Positions 41,343 to 50,074 of a DNA stretch of 64,000 bases are shown piece after piece (position 1 is the first letter of the stretch; every line of letters starts with the position of its first letter). The translations under genes were made by a program, and so were the position numbers. The notes beneath the pieces are model-generated. The model was not told the DNA's origin. It worked only from the letters and a program-made list of their open reading frames with translations, and did no database searches. The stretch lies in NCBI GenBank assembly GCA_001564055.1, contig LKNB01000007.1, forward strand, positions 19,668-83,667. Reading direction: 5' to 3'. This DNA is from Rhodothermaceae bacterium Tc-Br11_B2g6_7 (GTDB lineage: Bacteria; Bacteroidota; Rhodothermia; Rhodothermales; Salinibacteraceae).

Positions 41343-42884
41343 TTACCCAAGATCATCCAGAATGCGGCGGATGCGCTCGATCTCCTCGTCGCTGGCCGCT
41401 TTGGACTTCTCCTGCCGGGACGCAGGCTCCTCAGCCGAGGGAGCCGCAGCCCCCGGGGGCGTTTCCGGCGCAGGTGGATCGGATTCTGGTGCCTCAGGCG
41501 TGGGGGCTGTGGGCGGCGGACTGCTGGTGTAGCGGGCTTGCTCTCCTTCGCTCTCGGCCCTATCGCCAGTGGCCTCATCGCGGGTTTCACCAGCCGCTTC
41601 TTTGTCGCCATAAACCGGCCGAACAATCCAGCCCGGCCCTGAGCGTTCGCCGCCGCGCTTCGCTTGCTTCGGAGCACCCGGCTCGGCCGGCGGTGCCTCC
41701 GGCGCATCGGACGCAGGGGGTGCCGGCGGGGGCGGAGTAGGTGCGGGCGGGCGTTCCTCTGCTGCCGAAGCCGAGTCTGCCGGTGCCACAGGCGTCTCTG
41801 GGGCATCGTCCGGCGACTCTTCATCCAGCGAGAAGAAGGCAAAAGCGTCTTCCAGGGCTTCTTCGTCTTCGGTGGACAGTGTGCCTGCCGGTCGGGACTC
41901 ATCGGCCGGTGCCTCTGGCTCCGTGTGGCGCTCCCGGAACGCGTCTGCCGGCTCGGCTGGCGCGTCGGTGCTCCTTGGCTTCGGTGACGGGGGCGGCGGC
42001 ATGTCGTCTGGCACGGCCGAGGGCTCGGCGGAGGGTGGCGGAGCTGGTTCCTCAGCGGCCTCTGATACGGGCGGTGGCGGCGGTGGAGGTGGAGGCAGGA
42101 CGTCTTCCGTCATGCCCTCCTGCTCCTCATCGGCTGAGGCTACCGGGGCCACCAGCTCCTCGTCGGGCATCCACGCATCCTCGTCGGGCGTCCAGTCGTC
42201 GGTCTTGGGTGTGTCTTGCTCAGCAACATCGGGCTCAGCAACATCAGGCTCAGCAACATCAGGCTCAGCAACATCGGGCTCAGCAACATCGGGCTCAGCA
42301 ACATCGGGCTCAGCAACATCGGGCTCAGCAACATCAGATGCGGCCCCAGCGGGTGGCGCGTCCTCGTCCGGCGTCCACGTCGCCTCTTCTGGATGAGCCA
42401 GCAGTTTGGCCGGTTCGAAGGCCCCGATGGACACACCCTGGTCGAAATGCGAGAGCAGCTCGAGTTCGGAGGTCAGAAAGGCCCGCAGCCGCGCCACCAC
42501 CTCATCGCGCCGGTCCTGCAGGCGATCCACCTGAAGCTCCAACCGGTCGCGGTCCTGCTCTGCCTGATACACGATGCTCTGCGCTTCGGCATTGGCCTCG
42601 CGGATAATCAGCTCCGCCTGCTTCTCCGCCTGCTGCTCGGCCTTGCGGGTGGTCTCGCGGGCCGTTTGTAAGGCCTCTTGCAGCGCCTCCTCCACCTTCT
42701 CGTAGTGGTCCAGCTTGTTCTCGAGCTCCTTCACCTTGTCCTGCAGGCGGCGCTGATCGGCCTGCACCTGCTCCCACTGGTTGGCCATGGTATCCAGAAA
42801 GGCCTTTACCTCGTCCTTGTCGTAGCCTCCGAAGGAGCGGCCCGTGAAGTCTTGCTTTTTGATGTCGAGCGGCGTCAACTGCAT
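41343..42884 (-). CDS. DivIVA-domain protein with long acidic/Pro-rich tail
   Basis: 513-residue protein. The N-terminal ~60 residues are a DivIVA membrane-curvature/pole-targeting module: LTPLDIKKQDFTGRSFGGYD then KDEVKAFLDTMANQWEQV. A long coiled coil follows to ~residue 165. From there the protein is disordered: eight DVAEP-type repeats (DVAEP x7, then DVAEQ), a poly-proline run of nine, and Ala/Pro/Glu-rich sequence, ending in the charged helix DEEIERIRRILDDLG. ATG 42884 starts the module directly. DivIVA organises polar growth or division, and the neighbouring yggS is also part of division clusters in Gram-positive bacteria. The tail is far longer than in classical DivIVA. Confidence 0.85.
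   Translation of the reverse strand: MQLTPLDIKKQDFTGRSFGGYDKDEVKAFLDTMANQWEQVQADQRRLQDKVKELENKLDHYEKVEEALQEALQTARETTRKAEQQAEKQAELIIREANAEAQSIVYQAEQDRDRLELQVDRLQDRRDEVVARLRAFLTSELELLSHFDQGVSIGAFEPAKLLAHPEEATWTPDEDAPPAGAASDVAEPDVAEPDVAEPDVAEPDVAEPDVAEPDVAEPDVAEQDTPKTDDWTPDEDAWMPDEELVAPVASADEEQEGMTEDVLPPPPPPPPPVSEAAEEPAPPPSAEPSAVPDDMPPPPSPKPRSTDAPAEPADAFRERHTEPEAPADESRPAGTLSTEDEEALEDAFAFFSLDEESPDDAPETPVAPADSASAAEERPPAPTPPPPAPPASDAPEAPPAEPGAPKQAKRGGERSGPGWIVRPVYGDKEAAGETRDEATGDRAESEGEQARYTSSPPPTAPTPEAPESDPPAPETPPGAAAPSAEEPASRQEKSKAASDEEIERIRRILDDLG
42221..42335. repeat. 15-bp tandem repeat, eight copies, inside the DivIVA-like gene
   Basis: CAGCAACATC recurs every 15 bases from 42221 to 42326 (starts 42221, 42236, 42251, 42266, 42281, 42296, 42311, 42326). 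Minus-strand translation gives DVAEP repeats. Copies differ only at a few third positions (GGG versus AGG), so the array is recent. Copy number changes keep the frame. Confidence 0.95.
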
Positions 42885-43047
42885 GAGCGGTGGCGTCAGG
42901 TAAGCGGATACAACTGGTGTGGCGACAGAGCCGCAACATAGCAAGTGTCGGGCTGGAATCCAACAGCTACCGGTGGGTCTGCGCCCACAACATGCGTTAT
43001 ATGTCCGAATTCCGTACTTGCTTCATAGAACGTCGCGTCTGGGCGCC

Positions 43048-43788
43048 TTAGTAATCGCGCGGCCCAAAGATGGCGGTCCCCAGGCGCAGATGGGTAGCCC
43101 CCTCTTCGATGGCTACCTCAAAATCGTTCGACATCCCCATCGACAGGGCGTTCATCTTCACCACCGGGTTGTCGCTGTCATCATATGTGTCGCGCAGCTC
43201 GCGCAGCAGCTGAAACTGCGGGCGGACGTCCTCCGGGTCATCCACGAACGAAGCCAGCCCCATCAGCCCGATGACGTGGAGATGCGGGAAGTCCTTCAGG
43301 GTATCGAGATATTCGTGGGTCTCCTCTGGGTCAAGGCCATACTTGCTCTCTTCGCCCGAGATGTGAACTTGCACAAAGCAGGGCAGCACCCGCTCCTCGC
43401 GGCCGGCGCGCTTGTTTAGCTCTTTAGCCAGGCGCGGGCTGTCCAAGGCGTGAAACACGTCAGCGTGCTCCACGATGTCTTTAGCCTTGTTGCGCTGCAG
43501 GTGCCCTACCATATGCCAGCGGATCTCCCCGCCGAGGTATTCGCCGGGCCATGCCGTTGCTTTTTCTGAGAGTGGCCCCGCGCGGTTTTCGCCAAAGTCG
43601 GAGATCCCATGTTCGAAGGCCACGCGCGAGGCTTCCAGTGGAAAGGTTTTGGAGACGCCGACGAGGGTGATGTCCTCCGGCGAGCGGTTAGCCCGCGCAC
43701 AGGCCGCTTCGATGCGTTCACGCACCGTGCGCAGCCGATCGGCGAGGGCGGCGGCGTCGATGGAAGGTGAGGTCTTGGGTTGGGACAT
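43048..43788 (-). CDS. PLP homeostasis protein YggS/PLPBP
   Basis: 246-residue alanine-racemase-like (fold III) protein that carries pyridoxal phosphate and buffers PLP; usually without racemase activity. PLP Lys in LVGVSKTF, GENRAG and WHMVGHLQRNKAK motifs, then CFVQVHISGEESKYGLDPEE, LSMGMSNDFEVAIEEGATHL and LGTAIFGPRDY. ATG 43788 (MSQPKT) chosen over 43800. It precedes the DivIVA-like gene by 163 bases, in the same direction. Confidence 0.95.
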   Translation of the reverse strand: MSQPKTSPSIDAAALADRLRTVRERIEAACARANRSPEDITLVGVSKTFPLEASRVAFEHGISDFGENRAGPLSEKATAWPGEYLGGEIRWHMVGHLQRNKAKDIVEHADVFHALDSPRLAKELNKRAGREERVLPCFVQVHISGEESKYGLDPEETHEYLDTLKDFPHLHVIGLMGLASFVDDPEDVRPQFQLLRELRDTYDDSDNPVVKMNALSMGMSNDFEVAIEEGATHLRLGTAIFGPRDY

Positions 43789-43845
43789 GAGCGTAAGCAA
43801 ATGGCAATGGATGATGCAACAATGGATGATGCCGGGCCGGGTGAC

Positions 43846-44028
43846 CTACCGGTAGGTTGGCCGGGCACTGAACGATTGCAGCGCGTCGCCGGCTACTTCA
43901 TACTGCACCGTGATGGGCCGGCAGCAAACCTCGCAGTCTTCCACGTAGGTTTGCCCCTGCACGGAGGTGTCGAGCAGCATGGTGATCTGCTCCCAGCAAT
44001 ACGGACATTGAAATGCGTGTTCGAGCAT
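43846..44028 (-). CDS. CPXCG-motif cysteine-rich small protein
   Basis: 60-residue probable zinc-binding protein. Cys8 and Cys11 in FQCPYCWEQITMLLD, then Cys32, Cys35 and Cys36 in YVEDCEVCCRPITV. The CPYC...CxVC pattern matches the CPXCG family of unknown function. ATG 44028 is the family start. It is 57 bases upstream of yggS and 96 bases downstream of ybbP. Its neighbours give no functional clue. Confidence 0.9.
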   Translation of the reverse strand: MLEHAFQCPYCWEQITMLLDTSVQGQTYVEDCEVCCRPITVQYEVAGDALQSFSARPTYR

Positions 44029-44124
44029 GACGTAGCGGTACAGGCCGACCGCTCTCGATGAAAGAGTTGGCGAGGAGTTCCCCTCTCCGTTGATGCCCAC
44101 GAGCAGGCGGAGTGGGAGTTTCGC

Positions 44125-46641
44125 TCAGGTGGTGGCGGCGCGGAGTACCTCCAGCGGCGGGCGATTGTACAAACCACGGCTGTTGAGGAGCCCCACGCCC
44201 ACGGTAAGCCCCGTCACGACGACCAGCGTCAGTGCAAGTGCATCCGGGGCCCAAACGAAGGGCGCGTCAAACACGAAGAAGGCAAGGATGCCGGCCCCGG
44301 CCAGCGATAACACGATGCCGGTCAGGCTGGCCAATACGCCAAGGAAGAGGTACTCAATCAGCAAGATCTTGAAGACCTGCGCGCGAGAAGCCCCAAGCGT
44401 TTTGAGCAGGACGCTCTCTGCCACGCGCTGATAGCGGCTCACGGCTACCGCGCCGATGAGCACGATGAGCCCCGTCAAAATGCTAAACAGCGCCATAAAG
44501 CGGATGACGAGGGCTACGCGCTCGAACAGGTCCTCCGCCACGGCAAGAATCAGCGATAGGTCGATGGCGGAGACGTTCGGAAATTGCTCCACCACCGCAC
44601 TTTGTATCGCTGCGGAGGCTTCCTCCGTATCGGTGCGCGTCAGCAGCACACTAAACTGTGGGGCCGCCTCCAAGACGCCTTCGGGAAAGACGACAAAAAA
44701 GTTGGTCTGCACCCGCTGCCAGTCGACGGCACGGAGGCTGGTGATTGCGGTGGTCATGGAGCGCCCCTGCACGTCGAACGTAAGCTGATCGCCCAGCCCC
44801 ACGCGTAGCTCTTCCGCAATCCCTTCTTCCAGTGAAATAGGAATGGGCTCCGAGCCATCGGTATGGCGCGCGGTAAACGAGCCAGCGGTGATCTCTTCTG
44901 AATCAATCAGGTGGTCGCGGTAGGTGGAGCGGTATTCGCGGCGGTGGGCCCAGGTGGTCCGCGCGTCCGGGTCCTCGCGCAGCTCCTCTACCGTGCGCCC
45001 CCCCACCGCCTGCAGACGCATCGACACCACGGGCACCTCATCCAGCACCGGTAGCCCTTGCTCGCGGACGAGCGTGCTGACCTCCTCCACCTGCTGCGGC
45101 TGAATATCGAAGAGCACGAGGTTGGGCTGCCCCTCCCCACTGCTGACTTCGATTTGCGTAAGCAGCATGCGCTGGACCAGCACAAGCGTCAGGATCAGGA
45201 ACGTGCCCAGGCCCAGAGCCAGCATCAGGATGGAGGTCTGGTTGTTGGGGCGATGCAGGTTGGCCAGCCCCTGTCGCCACGGATACGACCACGAGGTCGG
45301 GGCAAACCGCTGCGCCGCCCACATCAGCCCCTTAGCTACAAGGGCCAGCAGGCCAAACACCACTGCCACCCCCGCGGCGTAGCCCGCGCCGAGCCACCAC
45401 GTGGGGGCCTGCAGCACCGCGAAGCCGAGTACGGCCACGCCAATGAGGCCCCACACGGCGATACGCAGCGGGTCGCGGTCGCCATCGCCGTCGTAGGCGG
45501 CGCGCAGCGCTCGGAGCGGCGACACATTCCGCACGCGCAGCAAGGGCAGCAGCGCAAACAGCACCGTCACGCCCACCCCAATCAGCATCCCTATGCCAAG
45601 GGCAGACCACGCCAGCGACACCTCTACCTCCACAGGGAGAAAATCAGCCAACACCAGCGGGAGCAGTTGCTGAATGCCTACGCCCAGGGCCCCGCCCAGC
45701 ACGCCTGCCGTCACGCCCATCGCGACGGCCTGCGCCAGGTAGATGCCGAACGTACGGCCCGACGAGGCGCCTACGCAGCGTAGCACGGCCACCGTGTCGA
45801 GGCGCTGCTTCACGAACACGTGCACCGCGCTGGCTACGCCCAGCCCGCCCAGCAGCAGCGCAATGAAGCCGACCAGGCTCAGGAAGCGGTACAGGTTTTC
45901 GAAGCCGGCGCCCCAGGTGCTCATCTCCTGCTCCGCCGTTCGAATGCGTACCGGTGCCTCCCCGAAGGCCTCTTGCAACTCCGACTTCACGGCGTCAGCG
46001 CTGGCCGTGTCGGGAAGCCGCAGGTAACGCTCGTAATCTACGCGGCTGCCAGCGCCCAGCAGCGTGGAGTCCACCTTAGCGAGCGGCACATAGATGCGCG
46101 GGCTGAAGGCCCGTTGGGCGGCGGATTCGCTGGACGTCCGCACCAAGCGCCCGGCAATGGCATACCGCGTGCGCCCTATTTGGATGGAATCGCCCGGCGT
46201 TAGATCGAGCTGGCGCATGAGGCCGCTGTCAACCAGTGCCGCCCCGTCAGCCTGGTAAGTCTCAGCGGCATCGGCCGGCTCGGTTTCAACGGTGCCGTAA
46301 AACGGATAGCCTCCTTCAATGGCCCGGATGGTGGCCAGGCGCGTATCGCCCGTCGCCGGGACGCGCGCCATGGAGGTAAACGTGATGCGACGGGATTGGT
46401 CGGCCTCCACCTCCTGCAGCACCGCATCCACGCGGGCCTCGTCGCCGCGCTCGTAGCGGAGTTCAAGGTCGGCCCCCAGTAGCGTCCGCGCCTCCCCGCT
46501 GACGGACTGCTCTAAGTTCTGGCCAAACGAGTTGATGGCTACCAGCGCGGCAATGCCCAGCACCATGGAGAATAGAAAGAGGAGGAGCCGCTTCCGGCTC
46601 CCGCGGCTGTCACGCCACGCCATCGTCAAGATCCAGCCCAT
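44125..46641 (-). CDS. ybbP: ABC transporter permease, YbbP/FtsX family
   Basis: 838-residue permease with two FtsX-type halves (LolC/MacB fold). N-terminal TM in RKRLLLFLFSMVLGIAALVA, a large periplasmic region (residues ~45-250), then a bundle of TM helices, a second periplasmic domain and three terminal helices ending in SPLRALRAAY-like and PPLEVLRAATT motifs. Works with the ATPase encoded just upstream. YbbP is the E. coli counterpart, sited beside ybbA and tesA, exactly as here. ATG 46641 chosen because it directly precedes TM1. Role: probably envelope-linked lipid or protein transport, not proven. Confidence 0.92.
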   Translation of the reverse strand: MGWILTMAWRDSRGSRKRLLLFLFSMVLGIAALVAINSFGQNLEQSVSGEARTLLGADLELRYERGDEARVDAVLQEVEADQSRRITFTSMARVPATGDTRLATIRAIEGGYPFYGTVETEPADAAETYQADGAALVDSGLMRQLDLTPGDSIQIGRTRYAIAGRLVRTSSESAAQRAFSPRIYVPLAKVDSTLLGAGSRVDYERYLRLPDTASADAVKSELQEAFGEAPVRIRTAEQEMSTWGAGFENLYRFLSLVGFIALLLGGLGVASAVHVFVKQRLDTVAVLRCVGASSGRTFGIYLAQAVAMGVTAGVLGGALGVGIQQLLPLVLADFLPVEVEVSLAWSALGIGMLIGVGVTVLFALLPLLRVRNVSPLRALRAAYDGDGDRDPLRIAVWGLIGVAVLGFAVLQAPTWWLGAGYAAGVAVVFGLLALVAKGLMWAAQRFAPTSWSYPWRQGLANLHRPNNQTSILMLALGLGTFLILTLVLVQRMLLTQIEVSSGEGQPNLVLFDIQPQQVEEVSTLVREQGLPVLDEVPVVSMRLQAVGGRTVEELREDPDARTTWAHRREYRSTYRDHLIDSEEITAGSFTARHTDGSEPIPISLEEGIAEELRVGLGDQLTFDVQGRSMTTAITSLRAVDWQRVQTNFFVVFPEGVLEAAPQFSVLLTRTDTEEASAAIQSAVVEQFPNVSAIDLSLILAVAEDLFERVALVIRFMALFSILTGLIVLIGAVAVSRYQRVAESVLLKTLGASRAQVFKILLIEYLFLGVLASLTGIVLSLAGAGILAFFVFDAPFVWAPDALALTLVVVTGLTVGVGLLNSRGLYNRPPLEVLRAATT

Positions 46642-46696
46642 GTCCTCTCCCCTTACGTCTAATCTCGTGTCGATGCTTTTGTACTGACCGGTGCCC

Positions 46697-47431
46697 TCAG
46701 CCCGTCGCGCGGAGCTGCGGCACCGCTGCCGCCTCATCGCTCGCGATACGCCCGGCCTTCAGTTGCACCACGCGGTCGGTCTGTCGCGCGAGGTCGAGGT
46801 CGTGGGTAACCAAGACGAGCGTGGTGCCCGCCTGCTCATTGAGATCGAAGAGCAGGTCCTCGATCACCGCGCCGGTCTCCGCATCCAGGTTACCCGTAGG
46901 CTCGTCCGCAAAAAGGATTTCGGGCTGGTTGATGAACGCGCGGGCCAGGGCCACCCGCTGCTGCTCACCACCCGAGAGCTGAACCGGGTAGTGCGTCAGG
47001 CGGTCGCCCAAGCCCACACTTTCCAACAGGTCCTTGGCTCGGGGGCGGACGCCTTTCTGCCCTCGCAGTTCGGCCGGCACCATCACGTTTTCAAGCGCGG
47101 TAAGCGTGGGGATCAGCTGAAACGTCTGAAAAACAAACCCGACATGCTGATTGCGCAGCGCCGCCCGCTCGTCTTCCGTGAGGGTCCCCAGTGACTGACC
47201 GCAGAGCTCCACGGTGCCTTCGGTCGGCACGTCAAGCCCGGCACAGAGGCCCAGCAGCGTCGTCTTCCCACTGCCTGATGGCCCCACGATTGCCATGGTG
47301 CTTCCAGCAGCCACCTGGAAGGAAACATCCTCCAGGACGGTTAACTGCCGCTCGCCGCTCTGAAACGACTTGGTGAGGTGGGTGGTCTGCAACATGGGGT
47401 CGCGCATCATAATACCCGTGGTGTCGTACAT
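46697..47431 (-). CDS. ybbA: ABC transporter ATP-binding protein, YbbA/LolD-like
   Basis: About 244 residues. Walker A GPSGSGKTT, Q-loop VFQTFQLIPTLTALENV, signature LSGGEQQRVALARAF, Walker B ILFADEPTG, and D/H-loop VLVTHD are all present. It partners the permease whose gene follows after 55 bases. Start is uncertain: ATGs at 47431, 47410, 47407 and 47395 are all in frame; the family core LQTTHLTKSF starts at about 47392, so shorter starts are as likely. The divergent TesA-like gene starts 68 bases away. Confidence 0.94.
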   Translation of the reverse strand: MYDTTGIMMRDPMLQTTHLTKSFQSGERQLTVLEDVSFQVAAGSTMAIVGPSGSGKTTLLGLCAGLDVPTEGTVELCGQSLGTLTEDERAALRNQHVGFVFQTFQLIPTLTALENVMVPAELRGQKGVRPRAKDLLESVGLGDRLTHYPVQLSGGEQQRVALARAFINQPEILFADEPTGNLDAETGAVIEDLLFDLNEQAGTTLVLVTHDLDLARQTDRVVQLKAGRIASDEAAAVPQLRATG

Positions 47432-47499
47432 CGAATCGCAACCGAGTGGTGGTCGCCACGCCGGGCCACTGTGCTGCTGTCATTAAGCTCTCAACGTGT

Positions 47500-48267
47500 A
47501 TGAAACCGCTATACCTGCCGCGCTTCCTGCGTGTTCTGCTCCTCGTCAGCATGTTTACAATTGCCGGCTGCGGATCTGCAGACGAGGCCGACCCGGATAC
47601 CGCGGTATCTCCAACCGAGGGACCTGCTGAAGCGCCTGCTACTGAGGTCCTTGATCCGGACGCTGACGTGGCTGACGATGCGGTGCATGTGCTGGTGTTG
47701 GGCAACAGCATTGCGGCCGGGCTGGGGCTGGAGGCCGACGCGGCCTTCCCTGCGCTCTTGCAGGCCCGCGCTGAGGCTCGGGGCTGGCCGGTGCAAGTTA
47801 CGAACGCCGGCGTCAGCGGCGACACCTCAGCCGGCGGGCTCAATCGCATCGATTGGCTGCTTGACAACCGCGTCGATATCCTCATCATTGAGCTTGGCGG
47901 CAACGACGGCCTGCGCGGGCTCGACCCCAACGTGACGCAGGAAAACCTCGGGCAAATCATCGAAACGGCGCGCGACAAACAGCCTGGCATCGAAATCATC
48001 CTGGGCAGCATGCAAGTCCCCCCGAACATGGGGCAGGACTACACGGAGCAATTTCGCGGGATCTATCGGGAGGTGGCCGATGCGTACGATGTACCGCTGG
48101 TACCCATCGTACCGGACGACCTGGCCAGCGTGTCGGACTACATACAGGATGATGGCATCCATCCCACGGCCGAGGGGCAAGAAATCATCGCGGAAAATGT
48201 GTGGGAGACACTTGGTCCGATGCTGGAAGCGGCTGTGGAGGAGCACACCGCTGCTGTGGCCGAGTGA
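47500..48267 (+). CDS. tesA: TesA-like SGNH esterase, predicted lipoprotein
   Basis: 255-residue arylesterase/lysophospholipase of the SGNH family. Lipoprotein signal ending TIAGC with Cys24, so it should be anchored to the envelope, unlike the soluble periplasmic TesA of E. coli. Acidic linker (residues 27-60), then block I VLGNSIAAGLGLEAD with Ser70, block III ELGGNDGLRG and block V DDGIHPTAEGQ. Located beside divergent ybbA-ybbP, the same trio that neighbours tesA in E. coli. ATG 47500 begins the signal. Confidence 0.9.
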   Translation: MKPLYLPRFLRVLLLVSMFTIAGCGSADEADPDTAVSPTEGPAEAPATEVLDPDADVADDAVHVLVLGNSIAAGLGLEADAAFPALLQARAEARGWPVQVTNAGVSGDTSAGGLNRIDWLLDNRVDILIIELGGNDGLRGLDPNVTQENLGQIIETARDKQPGIEIILGSMQVPPNMGQDYTEQFRGIYREVADAYDVPLVPIVPDDLASVSDYIQDDGIHPTAEGQEIIAENVWETLGPMLEAAVEEHTAAVAE

Positions 48268-48274
48268 ATTGGCG

Positions 48275-49765
48275 CTACCCGAGCGCCTTCACCTCGGTCG
48301 TGAGTTCGCCTACCGATTCCTTCGCATCGCCGAAGAGCATGCGCGTGTTGTCGTTATAGAACAGGTCATTCTCTACGCCGGAGTACCCCGGGCGGAGGCT
48401 GCGCTTGAGCACCACGACGGTGTCTGAGGCATCGGCATCAAGGATGGGCATGCCGTAGATCGGGCTTCCTTTCTTCGTGCGTGCGGCGGGGTTGACGACG
48501 TCGTTGGCGCCAATGACGAGCGAGACGTCGGTGTTGGGGAATTCAGGGTTGATCTCGTCCATCTCGTAGAGCTGGTCGTAGGACACGTTGGCCTCAGCCA
48601 AAAGCACGTTCATGTGCCCTGGCATGCGCCCCGCCACGGGATGGATACCGTACTTGACCGTCACGCCGCGCGCTTCCAGCACCTCCGCCAGCTCGTGCAC
48701 CTGATGCTGCGCTTGCGCCACAGCCATCCCATAGCCCGGGATGATAACGACCTGCTCGGCGTAGGTAAGCAAGATGGCCGTATCGGCTGGCGACGTTTCC
48801 CGGACCGTGCCTCCGGTCGTCCCTTCGACATCAGGCCCGTCGTCGTCGTCCGCGCCCCCAAATCCGCCCAACAGCACATTCCAGAGCGAGCGGTTCATGG
48901 CGTCACACATGATGCGGGTGAGCATCAGCCCGGAAACGCCGACGAGGGTGCCGCTGATAATGAGCACGATATTGTCGAGCACGAACCCGGTAGCCGCGGC
49001 GGCAAGGCCGGAATACGAATTGAGCAAGGCCACCACCACCGGCATATCGGCCCCGCCGATTGGAATCACCAGGAAAATACCGAGGATCAGTGCCAGCCCG
49101 CCCAGCCCCAGCAGCCCGCCCATCAGGAAGGCCGAATCTTCAGCAAACACGTAGGCGCCGTACAGAATGAGGCCGATCGCGGCCGCCACCCCCAACAGCA
49201 GCAGCACCGTGAGCGCGCGCATCCCCAGAAACTGCGCCGGCTGTCCGGAAACCAGTCCTTTCAGCTTGGCAAAAGCCACAAAGCTACCTGAGAAGGTGAC
49301 CGTCCCGATCAGCACACTGGCTGCTACCGTCACGGCGAGGGTAAGGGTAAGCGGAGCAAGCGGGGGAGCGCCCCCTGTTACGGCCTCAGCAGCAGCCGGC
49401 GTCTCGGAGAAATAGCGGGCAACTTCCGCCGAGGCTACCAGCGCGGAGGCCAGGCCCCCGAAGCCGTTAAACACGGCCACCAACTCCGGCATGCTGGTCA
49501 TTTCCACCCGCCGCGCCAGCACGGCCCCAATCCCCCCGCCAACGACCGTCGCAGCGATCATCTCCACAGGCGTCAGGATTTCGTAGAGGAAGAGCGTAGC
49601 GATAACCGCCACCAGCATCCCGAGGGCGGCCATCTGATTGCCCCGTCGTGCAGTGACGGGGGATTGCAACCGCTTTAGCCCCAAAATAAAGAGGCAGGCG
49701 GAAACGAGGTAGGCTAAAGCAATAACGGTGTACACAGGGTGGGGGCTTTGGAGAAGCAGGAGCAT
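48275..49765 (-). CDS. pntB: NAD(P) transhydrogenase subunit beta
   Basis: 496 residues. Uses the proton gradient to move hydride from NADH to NADP+, supplying NADPH. Nine or so membrane helices in the first ~270 residues, then the soluble NADP domain beginning VVIIPGYGMAVAQAQHQVHE and containing YGIHPVAGRMPGHMNVLLAE, NDVVNPAA and YSGVENDLFY. An acidic loop (DDDDGPDVEGTTGG) joins the two parts. The pntA1-pntA2-pntB order is intact. Ends eight bases from the convergent tesA stop. Confidence 0.97.
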   Translation of the reverse strand: MLLLLQSPHPVYTVIALAYLVSACLFILGLKRLQSPVTARRGNQMAALGMLVAVIATLFLYEILTPVEMIAATVVGGGIGAVLARRVEMTSMPELVAVFNGFGGLASALVASAEVARYFSETPAAAEAVTGGAPPLAPLTLTLAVTVAASVLIGTVTFSGSFVAFAKLKGLVSGQPAQFLGMRALTVLLLLGVAAAIGLILYGAYVFAEDSAFLMGGLLGLGGLALILGIFLVIPIGGADMPVVVALLNSYSGLAAAATGFVLDNIVLIISGTLVGVSGLMLTRIMCDAMNRSLWNVLLGGFGGADDDDGPDVEGTTGGTVRETSPADTAILLTYAEQVVIIPGYGMAVAQAQHQVHELAEVLEARGVTVKYGIHPVAGRMPGHMNVLLAEANVSYDQLYEMDEINPEFPNTDVSLVIGANDVVNPAARTKKGSPIYGMPILDADASDTVVVLKRSLRPGYSGVENDLFYNDNTRMLFGDAKESVGELTTEVKALG

Positions 49766-49786
49766 CGAGCATGCGAAGGCGCGGGA

Positions 49787-50074
49787 TCAGTCGTCCCGAG
49801 GCGGCCTCGGCTTGCGGGTAAACATCTTCAACATGCGATCCGTCACCAGAAAACCACCCACCACGTTGATGGTAGCCACCATGAGCGCCAATGCGCCCAA
49901 CCACTTGGCTACAGGCGTCCCTACCATCCCGGCAGTCACGAGCGCCCCCACCATAGTGATGCCACTAATGGCGTTGGCCCCAGACATCAGCGGCGTGTGC
50001 AGCGTCTGCGGGACCTTGGTGAGGATCTCGACGCCGATGAAGGCCGCCAGCACGAAAATAATTAAGTTTTCCAT
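49787..50074 (-). CDS. pntA2: NAD(P) transhydrogenase alpha subunit, membrane part
   Basis: 95-residue three-helix protein that corresponds to the membrane portion of E. coli PntA, split off as a separate gene. Sequence LIIFVLAAFIGVEILTKVPQ, HTPLMSGANAISGITMVGAL and NVVGGFLVTDRMLKMF are family blocks. Its ATG overlaps the pntA1 stop by one base, so the two are translationally coupled. Confidence 0.95.
   Translation of the reverse strand: MENLIIFVLAAFIGVEILTKVPQTLHTPLMSGANAISGITMVGALVTAGMVGTPVAKWLGALALMVATINVVGGFLVTDRMLKMFTRKPRPPRDD

Noticed and set aside
42216..42671. Plus-strand frame with LSNIG-type repeats
   Set aside because: It is the antisense reading of the DivIVA repeat and has no independent support.
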